This document shows positions 1 to 6,536 of a stretch of 13,382 bases of DNA, piece by piece; position 1 is the stretch's first letter, and each line of letters begins with the position of its first letter. The position numbers were made by a program, and so were the translations under genes. The DNA is from Bacillota bacterium (lineage in GTDB: Bacteria > Bacillota_A > Clostridia > Lachnospirales > WQUN01): positions 1 through 13,382 of the forward strand of contig WQTQ01000169.1 of the NCBI GenBank assembly GCA_009786175.1, read 5' to 3'. Below the pieces are notes generated by a model. It was not told the DNA's origin. It did not search any database and worked only from the letters and a program-made list of their open reading frames with translations.

Positions 1-50
1 TGGTAAGCCTTCATATATGAGAAATGTTAAAAAAGTGCTCCATGCGGCAT

Positions 51-176
51 AAGTTATCCACATCTTCAACGGATTCTCTTATTGCCTTGCTTTTCTATGC
101 ATATTTTTCGGCTCACCTGTGGATAACTTCTTCTTTTTCTGCTCTTTCTTTGGAATTTGGAATCAAGTTATCCCTA
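51..176. promoter_or_regulatory. Cluster of DnaA boxes (two perfect, one partial)
   Basis: TTATCCACA, the consensus DnaA box, lies at 54-62 on the plus strand, and its reverse complement TGTGGATAA lies at 118-126. With flanking bases they form a perfect 12-bp inverted repeat (AAGTTATCCACA at 51-62 and its complement at 118-129). A third copy of the 9-mer AAGTTATCC occurs at 165-173, continuing as the degenerate box TTATCCCTA at 168-176. The stretch is AT-rich and 127-151 is almost entirely pyrimidine. Such clusters occur at replication origins and at DnaA-regulated promoters. Against a full origin here, the highly expressed glycolytic genes to the right point towards this site rather than away from it, and the window ends before any dnaA or dnaN gene could be seen. 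Direct observation of the boxes is certain; function is inferred. Confidence 0.55.
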
Positions 177-178
177 TT

Positions 179-1894
179 TTATCTCTCTCTAATATATCGA
201 ATCGCCGCTTCCATAAGTTCATCACGGCCTTCCGCTATACCGGCAATTGTTCTGTCCACACGGATGTCCGGGGCTAAGCCAATGCGGTGAGTTTGACCGC
301 CTTCCGGAGTATAAACGCCCAAACTTGTAAACCACATAGTAATCCCTCCCGGTAAGGGCAGAGATGTAATATTTCCGTTAGATCCCATGGAATATGGCCC
401 AATTACAGTCACGTTTGAGGCAACACGAAAGGACATAATGGCCCATTCCGGGTGGCTGAAAGTTTGCTCGTCCATTAAAAGCACCACCGGCCTGTCGTAA
501 ACAAAAGCATATGGGCATGGCGGCAGGTATTGGTTTACGAGAATATCCACACGCGCACCGGGGTGAGTATGTGAAGGACGTGAAATATAAGCAAAAGGCA
601 GGGGTTCTGCCATCAAGTACTGCCACATTTCAAGCCAGAACATTCCAACAGGACGCTGGCGCAAATCAATAATTATTCCGTCGGTATCTGCAAAACTCTC
701 CATTATGCTGCGTACATCGCCGGAAATTGAGGGGTTGATAAGGCCGATGTTGTTTTCCAAAAGCACATGAGACTCGGTGACACGAGGAAAAAAATCTGCC
801 CAAGCTGAAGTCCCGGCAATATTTAACGTCATTTCTACGCCGCTACGAAGTATATGAATTTCCATGTCAGGTTCATGGGACCTTAAAATGTGATGCATAT
901 GCGGAAAGAGTCTGTCGCTCCAGCGGATTGAGAGATAAGCCAAAGCTTTTTCTTCATTTGGGTAGGACAAAAACGGTCTCATTTCGGCGGTAACTTCCTC
1001 AATGCATCTGTTGTCTACACTCAATATAACATCGCCTCTGGTCAATTGGCCATCAATACCGGCTCTGAAGGCATTTCTGTATACAACAGGCCGCCCTTCT
1101 GCCGATATAAGCTGCACAGGTACCACATAACGGCCAAATCTATCAGAGAAAAATGTTGTTCCAACAAATTGAACATGAGCATCGTGCAGGTAATGAGTCA
1201 TTGCCGCCAGTATCAGTTCATAGCTAAGCCTATCTGTGCCTTCCAGCATTTTGGGGATAAATTCAGCCAACAAATCGTTCCACGCAACATCCAAAACATC
1301 TAGGTGCGGGAAATAATACTTCATGGCATTCCACAGCCTAAAAAGGCCAAGCAGTCGATACCCGGGATCGCTAAAATCCACATTGACGTGGAGATGTTGG
1401 TTTGAAAAATTTGGAGTGCTGCTGGGGTTAAAGAAAACCGGGGCGGCGGCTCTATCCATTAAAGAGACTCCGTTAAACCGTAACAAGTGTGCGGCAAGCG
1501 GCCCCAGGTAATCATAGTTAATCCAAGATAAATCAGCCATTGGCCGCCCATCTTCTGCATGGGCAGCCATATTATTTGCTAAGTCAAAATCATGGCCAAA
1601 CTCAAAATCGTAACCGTCTTCACCAAGCCCAACAAACCAATCGTAAAGGATACCATTTACATCCTCGGCGTTGTAAACACCTGGTACCAAGTTCAAAAGT
1701 TCCGCGTCCCAGTCCAGTCGGCCCGAAATAAAACCATGGTGGGTATACTTGGCAAACCCCCAAACTTTGCCGAGCTTTGCTAAACGCTCGTACTGCGTTT
1801 CATACAGAGGTTCGCCGTCAACATTTCTACCGCAAGCGGTAACCATAGTTACCACAATTATACACACCAAAGCCAAGCATGTGATTCGTTTCAT
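179..1894 (-). CDS. S41-family peptidase, predicted lipoprotein
   Basis: A 571-residue predicted lipoprotein protease of the S41 (C-terminal processing/tricorn-like) family, expected on the outer face of the membrane. Residues 1-20 form a signal peptide ending in a lipobox-like VTAC with Cys21 as the lipidation site. Two related helical segments follow (about 35-100 and 180-240, both with an L..L.[KR].W...KY pattern), then a PDZ-like region (about 255-350) and the S41 core (about 380-560). Ser480 in TFSHPEW is the likely nucleophile, with the family glycines in GSNGN and the closing LPLPGG and PDI segments. The usual D-S-H motif reads D238-A-H240. The start is set by AAGGAGG seven bases upstream of the ATG. 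It is the last gene of the pfkA operon, 18 nt after the cyclase gene. Substrate is unknown. Family assignment is solid; the exact role is not. Confidence 0.88.
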   Translation of the reverse strand: MKRITCLALVCIIVVTMVTACGRNVDGEPLYETQYERLAKLGKVWGFAKYTHHGFISGRLDWDAELLNLVPGVYNAEDVNGILYDWFVGLGEDGYDFEFGHDFDLANNMAAHAEDGRPMADLSWINYDYLGPLAAHLLRFNGVSLMDRAAAPVFFNPSSTPNFSNQHLHVNVDFSDPGYRLLGLFRLWNAMKYYFPHLDVLDVAWNDLLAEFIPKMLEGTDRLSYELILAAMTHYLHDAHVQFVGTTFFSDRFGRYVVPVQLISAEGRPVVYRNAFRAGIDGQLTRGDVILSVDNRCIEEVTAEMRPFLSYPNEEKALAYLSIRWSDRLFPHMHHILRSHEPDMEIHILRSGVEMTLNIAGTSAWADFFPRVTESHVLLENNIGLINPSISGDVRSIMESFADTDGIIIDLRQRPVGMFWLEMWQYLMAEPLPFAYISRPSHTHPGARVDILVNQYLPPCPYAFVYDRPVVLLMDEQTFSHPEWAIMSFRVASNVTVIGPYSMGSNGNITSLPLPGGITMWFTSLGVYTPEGGQTHRIGLAPDIRVDRTIAGIAEGRDELMEAAIRYIRER

Positions 1895-1912
1895 GAGCTG
1901 ACCTCCTTGTAT

Positions 1913-2539
1913 TTACAGATTTTGCATCAAAACCGCCCTTACGGGGCTGCCGTCGCCGCCTGCAATTTTCAGCGGCAACGCGGACAAAGTATATTCGCCT
2001 TCCGGTACATTATCCAACACAAGCCCTTCCAGTACGGTAACGCCGTTGCCTAAAAGTGCCATGTGTACGGGAAAATCTTCACTGTCGTAAGGGTCTACAG
2101 ACAAGTAGTCGATGCCCAGTGTTTTTATCTTCTTCTCAACTAAGTGCTGTGCCGCTTCCGTTGTAAGGGCGAAAAAATCCTCTTTCAACGTACCCTGCTG
2201 CATGTACTTAGATTGACCTGTGTCAATTAGCAGAATGCTCCCCTCTTCTATGTTAAAGGGCAGTAAGTCCGCCTTTGTTATATGGCCGGCTGTGGCTATG
2301 CGGATAAGCCTTGCGGGGCCGTAAAACCGGTCCAGCGGTATGGTGTCGCAACTCATGCCATTGTTAGCGATGTGGGATGGCATGTCTGCATGAGTGCCCG
2401 TGTGGGTTGATAACCCAAGTTTTGTAAAGTTGTATTTATTGCCGTCTTCCAGACGGACAGTCCTGTCAATTATAGGCCTTTCGTTGCCGTACGCCGGTAA
2501 ATTGTCACCTATTACGGCAGTAATGTCATAGATTTTCAT
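1913..2539 (-). CDS. Cyclase-family hydrolase (kynurenine formamidase-like)
   Basis: A 208-residue cytoplasmic protein of the cyclase/kynurenine formamidase superfamily, metal-dependent hydrolases that act on amides or cyclic substrates. The signature HxGTHxDxPxH is present as His46-T-G-T-His50-A-Asp52-M-P-S-His56, which supplies the metal ligands. His159 and Glu171 near the C-terminus match the other conserved positions of the fold. The length is the usual one for the family. The ATG overlaps the stop codon of the upstream radical SAM gene (ATGA) with GAGG five bases before it, so the two are very likely translationally coupled. No tryptophan-degradation genes are nearby, so a role in kynurenine metabolism is not supported by context. 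The true substrate may be linked to the radical SAM product, which is inference. Confidence 0.87.
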   Translation of the reverse strand: MKIYDITAVIGDNLPAYGNERPIIDRTVRLEDGNKYNFTKLGLSTHTGTHADMPSHIANNGMSCDTIPLDRFYGPARLIRIATAGHITKADLLPFNIEEGSILLIDTGQSKYMQQGTLKEDFFALTTEAAQHLVEKKIKTLGIDYLSVDPYDSEDFPVHMALLGNGVTVLEGLVLDNVPEGEYTLSALPLKIAGGDGSPVRAVLMQNL

Positions 2540-3525
2540 TTGTACCTCATAGCCTCTGTATAGTGTTCCGGTTCCAGTTCCGCGAAAATTCCCTTTTCGC
2601 TCAAATACTTACGAATGAAAAAACACAATGCGCAGCCGGATGTGTAGCCTTCCGGTGCCGGTTGAAACCCATGTTCTTTTGCCAGCCCGTAAAGTGCAGC
2701 TACACCGCCAAAATACAATGCTTCGTAAACAGGATATTTCCCCGGTTGAATGCCGCGGACAACATCCTCCATGGGAAGCACAAGCCCCGTACAGCCCGGC
2801 GGAATAAATCTATTGTACATATCCACATGAAAATGACCCGTTGAAACAAGCCCCCTGCATGGGTTCGGGCTCAAAACTTTTTCCAAGGGTTTTGGCGGAT
2901 AATATTCTATTTCTATATTTATCGCGCGGCCGCCCATTCTTATGCCGTAGGCGGTGGCCGTGTCAAGAATATAGTCGCGGCCTATGCTTTTCTCTAAATC
3001 TGCCCTGTCGTGGGCGGTGTTTGGGTCTACACTGCGCATTATATTCAAAAAACGCTCCTGCCACAAAAAGTAGCCGAAGCCTTTTTTCCTGCATATTTCT
3101 GCCAACCGCAACGGGTAGGCGTATGGCACGTATTCCGCGTGGAATGGGTCTACGGAAATGCAAAATGTGTCCGCGCCAACTTTTTCAAGGGCAAGCAGGT
3201 GCTTAGCCACGGTGTTTTCGTCCGTGGCCCAGCAGCCGTTAGTTTCGACGTAATCTACGGCGATACCAAATTTTTGAGCCTTTGCCAAAAGGGTTAAAAG
3301 GCCGTCGAAGTCCAGGAAAGGTTCGCCGCCGCCTATGTGAACGCTACGGCAGCCGCCTTTGCGCAAAAGGGAAAACATTTCGTCCATGACGGATTCTGCC
3401 ATGTAACCGCCGCTAAAGCTTGGCGAGCAGGCGTACAAGCAATGCCTGCACGCCGCGGTGCATTGGTAATTTGGCATAATGCCGCAGTGCCCCAAAGGCT
3501 TTGGAATGCTAAGTTGCTTTACCAT
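2536..3525 (-). CDS. Radical SAM enzyme with additional C-terminal cysteines
   Basis: A 329-residue radical SAM protein. The [4Fe-4S] cluster motif CxxxCxxC is Cys22, Cys26, Cys29, and the SAM-binding GGGEPF is at 65-70, followed by an ETNG segment (94-97) typical of the partial TIM barrel. Additional cysteines at 223, 245, 298 and 301 resemble the arrangement of SPASM-type auxiliary cluster domains, though I cannot assign that domain. The start ATG lies inside the last codons of pyk (7-nt overlap) with GGAGGG six bases upstream, and its stop overlaps the cyclase start. Tight coupling to glycolysis genes and to a cyclase-family hydrolase suggests a linked modification pathway, but there is no recognisable precursor peptide or substrate gene here. 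Reaction unknown; the family call is firm. Confidence 0.88.
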   Translation of the reverse strand: MVKQLSIPKPLGHCGIMPNYQCTAACRHCLYACSPSFSGGYMAESVMDEMFSLLRKGGCRSVHIGGGEPFLDFDGLLTLLAKAQKFGIAVDYVETNGCWATDENTVAKHLLALEKVGADTFCISVDPFHAEYVPYAYPLRLAEICRKKGFGYFLWQERFLNIMRSVDPNTAHDRADLEKSIGRDYILDTATAYGIRMGGRAINIEIEYYPPKPLEKVLSPNPCRGLVSTGHFHVDMYNRFIPPGCTGLVLPMEDVVRGIQPGKYPVYEALYFGGVAALYGLAKEHGFQPAPEGYTSGCALCFFIRKYLSEKGIFAELEPEHYTEAMRYK

Positions 3526-5291
3526 TTCCTGCCCTCCAGAAGTGTATAGCCGTTAATCAGTAATCCTTTGTCTGTATCAATTGTAACCGGGGTACCCGTT
3601 TTAACAAAATCTACTACGCGCACTTTCACTTGCAGCATTGGAAGTTCCAAAGCTTTTGCCACTGTTTTCGCATGGCTCTGATCAACTTTCTCCCATGTAC
3701 CTACCACAAGTGCGCCTGCTTTTTTCAAATGCTCAAGCATACTGTCATCTGTTTGGGTGCAGATAATAACATCTCCCTGCTGGAAAAAAGCGCGGTCATC
3801 GTCGGCAGACTGTGTAAACAGGCGTGTAAGCCCTCGGACTGTGCCTAAGTTATTACCTTTACCTTTGGCCAGTACGTTTCCAACTGTGCGTACCCGAATA
3901 GTATTTGTTGTACCGGCCAAACCCACAGGCACACCGGCCATGGCCACAATTATGTCACCGTTTTTCGCTAGGCCGGATTTTATCGCCATTTCTTCCGCAA
4001 TTTCAAAAACCTCACTGTCACCTTCAAAGGGTTTTTCCGAAAGTACCGGTATGCACCCCCAGGAAAGGTTAAGTTGACGGCAAGTTACGGGGTCGTTGGT
4101 AACAGCAAGTATCGGGCAGGTTGGGCGTGAACGGGACACCATACGCGCCGCAAAGCCCGAGTCTGTAATTGGGACGATGCAAGCCGCGCCAAGGTCGGCG
4201 GCGGTGGCAACACCGGCAAAGCTCATGGTGTTGGTGATGTTTTTGTTTATGTTGCGGTACAAGGAATTTTGAGAATAGTCAATGGTACTTTCTGCCTTTA
4301 CAGCGATGCGATCCATCATAGAAATGGCTTCCACCGGATATTGGCCGTTGGCTGTTTCGCCGGAAAGCATTACCACATCGGTACCGTCAAAAATTGCGTT
4401 GGCCACGTCGTTGGCTTCCGCACGGGTTGGGCGGGGGTTGCTTACCATGGATTCCAGCATATGAGTTGCGGTAATAACGGGTTTGCCCATTAAATTACAG
4501 CTGCGAATCATGCTTTTTTGCACAATCGGCACTTCCTCCGGCGGGATTTCTACACCCAAGTCGCCGCGGGCAACCATTACACCGTCTGCAACTTCCAAAA
4601 TGCTGTCCAAGTTGTCCACGCCGTCCCGGGATTCTATTTTAGCGATAATACGAATATGGTCACCACCGTTGTTCTCTAATACTTTGCGGATATTTACAAT
4701 GTCGTTGGCGGTGCGCACAAAAGACGCGGCAATAAAGTCGAATTCCTCTTTTATACCAAATTTTATGTCCTCCACGTCTTGCTCTGTTAAAGACGGCAAG
4801 TTAACCACTACATCCGGAATATTAATACCTTTACGGCTGCCCAAAAAACCCGAGTTTATCAACACGCATTTTACTTCCGTACCTTCGATGCCCGTAACTT
4901 TCATCTCTATAAGCCCATCATCAAAAAGCACACGGCTGCCTACCCGCAAATCTTTTGGTAAGTCTTCATACGTAACAGCAACGCAGGTTTCGTCACCTAC
5001 TATGTCCTGCGTGGTTAAAGTGAATTCCTGCCCTTGCTTTAAGTAAACTTTGCCGTCGGCAAATGTTTTTGTACGTATTTCCGGGCCTTTGGTGTCTAAA
5101 AGCAGCGCGACAGACTTACCCATTGCCTCCCTGGCTTCTTTTAACATGTTTACAGTGTTCAAACGTGCTTCGCCAATACTGTGAGAGCAGTTGATTCTTG
5201 CGGCATCTAAGCCATGTGCAATCATTTGCTTCATTGTTTCAACATCGTTGCATGCCGGGCCCAGTGTGGCCAAAATTTTAGTTTTACGCAT
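3519..5291 (-). CDS. pyk: Pyruvate kinase with C-terminal PEP-utiliser-like domain
   Basis: Pyruvate kinase converts phosphoenolpyruvate and ADP to pyruvate and ATP, the last step of glycolysis, in the cytoplasm. The 590 residues show the whole catalytic core: Arg32 and Asn34 in ARINCSHS, DTKGPEIRT from residue 66, the B domain (about 70-170), the catalytic Lys218/Glu220 in IIAKIES, ARGDLGVEIP at 241-250 and the ATHMLESM...RPTRAE region at 275-292. Residues about 478-590 add the extra C-terminal domain seen in many Firmicutes enzymes, related to the swivelling phosphohistidine domain of PEP synthases, with Ser539-His540 at the equivalent position. AGGAGG six bases upstream fixes the start and overlaps the pfkA stop. 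The gene lies 10 nt after pfkA, a pairing common in Firmicutes. Confidence 0.97.
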   Translation of the reverse strand: MRKTKILATLGPACNDVETMKQMIAHGLDAARINCSHSIGEARLNTVNMLKEAREAMGKSVALLLDTKGPEIRTKTFADGKVYLKQGQEFTLTTQDIVGDETCVAVTYEDLPKDLRVGSRVLFDDGLIEMKVTGIEGTEVKCVLINSGFLGSRKGINIPDVVVNLPSLTEQDVEDIKFGIKEEFDFIAASFVRTANDIVNIRKVLENNGGDHIRIIAKIESRDGVDNLDSILEVADGVMVARGDLGVEIPPEEVPIVQKSMIRSCNLMGKPVITATHMLESMVSNPRPTRAEANDVANAIFDGTDVVMLSGETANGQYPVEAISMMDRIAVKAESTIDYSQNSLYRNINKNITNTMSFAGVATAADLGAACIVPITDSGFAARMVSRSRPTCPILAVTNDPVTCRQLNLSWGCIPVLSEKPFEGDSEVFEIAEEMAIKSGLAKNGDIIVAMAGVPVGLAGTTNTIRVRTVGNVLAKGKGNNLGTVRGLTRLFTQSADDDRAFFQQGDVIICTQTDDSMLEHLKKAGALVVGTWEKVDQSHAKTVAKALELPMLQVKVRVVDFVKTGTPVTIDTDKGLLINGYTLLEGRKW

Positions 5292-5301
5292 GGTAAACCT
5301 C

Positions 5302-6273
5302 CTATATGGCTAATATTTTCGTGATTTCGTACACTTCGGGGTTGTATTTTTTCCGCATGATTAAAGCTTGTTCCAAGTCCAGCAAATCATGTTTGCCGTC
5401 GCGATAGATTATCACTTTGTTCACATTGTCCTCTTTTATAGCCTTTACCGCCATGTACCCCATTACCGAAGCATGCATTCTGTCCAGTGCGGACGGTGTA
5501 CCCCCACGCTGCATATGCCCAAGTACAGTGGCGCGGGTTTCGATATCCAATACATTTTCGATTTCATTTGCCAACGCATCGCTGCCGCCAACACCTTCCG
5601 CAACAATAATAAGGTGATGACGCCTGCCCATAGAGCGGTTTTTCATTATTTGTTCCATTACAGCCTTGGTGTCCACACGGTTTTCCAGACATATAACTTC
5701 CTCCGCGCCGCCTACTAACCCGCACCACAAGGCCAGATACCCCGCATTACGCCCCATTACCTCAACTATGCTGCAACGGTCGTGACTGCTGGATGTATCG
5801 CGGATATGAATTATGGCGTTTGCGGCCGTATTAACCGCCGAGTCAAAGCCGATTGTGTACTCTGTACAGTCCATGTCCAAATCTATTGTGGCGGGTATGC
5901 AAATTACTTTAACACCATGTTTAGACAGGGCCAACGCTCCTTTAAATGAACCGTCACCGCCAATAACAATTATTGCGTCCAGCTGCATCGCCTTTATAAC
6001 TTCTGCCGCCCTGCGCTGTCCGTCTTCGGATATCATTTCCAGGCAGCGGGCCGTGCGCAAAATTGTACCGCCACGGTGGATAATGTCTGATACATCGTCT
6101 GTGTTCATCTCGTTTATATCTGCGCGGAACAAGCCCTGATACCCTGCCCTAATACCGTAAACACGCATATTTAAATGCAGTGCAGACCTTACAACCGCGC
6201 GAATAACCGCATTCATTCCGGGTGCGTCACCGCCGCTTGTAAGTACGCCTACTCTTAGCCTGCGTTGTCTCAT
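5302..6273 (-). CDS. pfkA: 6-phosphofructokinase, ATP-type, with altered active-site loop
   Basis: Phosphofructokinase phosphorylates fructose 6-phosphate with ATP, the committed step of glycolysis. The 323 residues match the usual bacterial length of about 320. Visible motifs are TSGGDAPGMNA (12-22), IGGDGS (104-109, with the Gly that marks ATP rather than pyrophosphate use), EVMGRNAGY (171-179), AEG (225-227) and GHMQRGG (252-258). The catalytic loop, normally PGTIDND, reads PATIDLD at 127-133: the catalytic Asp131 and Asp133 are kept but Gly is Ala and Asn is Leu. There is no Lys at the position diagnostic of pyrophosphate enzymes. I chose the ATG at 6273 because AGGAGG sits nine bases upstream and the protein then begins like its relatives; the longer frame from 6351 has no ribosome site and starts inside the promoter. 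First gene of the operon. Confidence 0.95.
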   Translation of the reverse strand: MRQRRLRVGVLTSGGDAPGMNAVIRAVVRSALHLNMRVYGIRAGYQGLFRADINEMNTDDVSDIIHRGGTILRTARCLEMISEDGQRRAAEVIKAMQLDAIIVIGGDGSFKGALALSKHGVKVICIPATIDLDMDCTEYTIGFDSAVNTAANAIIHIRDTSSSHDRCSIVEVMGRNAGYLALWCGLVGGAEEVICLENRVDTKAVMEQIMKNRSMGRRHHLIIVAEGVGGSDALANEIENVLDIETRATVLGHMQRGGTPSALDRMHASVMGYMAVKAIKEDNVNKVIIYRDGKHDLLDLEQALIMRKKYNPEVYEITKILAI

Positions 6274-6321
6274 TATATACCGCCTCCTCAATTTTCTTGT
6301 AATTACCATACATTCATAACA

Positions 6322-6351
6322 ACTATACCATAGCCGTTGAATTTGACGCAA
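6322..6351 (-). promoter_or_regulatory. Probable sigma-A promoter of the pfkA operon
   Basis: Reading leftwards, a -35-like TTGCGT (6346-6351) and a -10 TATAGT (6322-6327) are separated by 18 bases. The -10 is preceded by TGG, giving an extended -10 element. Transcription would start near 6315, leaving a leader of about 40 nt before the pfkA ATG, with AGGAGG at 6283-6288. Boxes were found by eye. Confidence 0.5.
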
Positions 6352-6536
6352 ATAAAAAATGAAGTTCTTATATAAATGACTAATATGTACTACAGTATAC
6401 GAACAGAAAGATAAAAAATGATAAAAATTGCATAAGAATTAAGCAGATATTTTCCATAAAATAGTTGATAGTAGTAAATAATCTAAAGATTTCATATTCT
6501 ATGATGAGTATGAACAACAAAAAGAGAGGATGACAG
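6352..6536 (+). promoter_or_regulatory. AT-rich upstream region of the GH5 gene, no consensus promoter
   Basis: This AT-rich stretch must carry the control region of the glycanase gene. I find -10-like hexamers (TAAAAT at 6457, TATGAT at 6500) but none has a good -35 at the proper distance. That would be compatible with a promoter needing an activator, such as the AraC-type regulator encoded downstream; this is inference. A short inverted repeat, AATCT-AA-AGATT, lies at 6480-6491. The ribosome site AGAGG at 6525-6529 is followed by the ATG at 6537. Confidence 0.3.

Noticed and set aside
1..178. Full chromosomal replication origin
   Set aside because: Only two perfect boxes are visible, no dnaA/dnaN is in view, and the adjacent operon points towards the site; a smaller DnaA-binding region is the safer statement.
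24..290. 88-codon plus-strand frame at the left edge
   Set aside because: It runs antisense into the 3' end of the S41 gene, has no ribosome binding site and spans the DnaA boxes; no recognisable protein.
179..3525. RiPP (modified peptide) gene cluster built on the radical SAM enzyme and the peptidase
   Set aside because: The genes overlap or nearly touch, leaving no room for a precursor peptide, and no exporter is nearby; kept only as a remote possibility.
4483..5046. 187-codon plus-strand frame opposite pyk
   Set aside because: It is wholly antisense to a well-conserved pyruvate kinase and its serine/threonine-rich product is the usual shadow pattern.
6274..6351. 26-residue N-terminal extension of phosphofructokinase
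   Set aside because: It would start within the likely -35 element, has no ribosome site, and relatives begin at the MRQRRLRVGVLTSGG segment with a strong AGGAGG before it.
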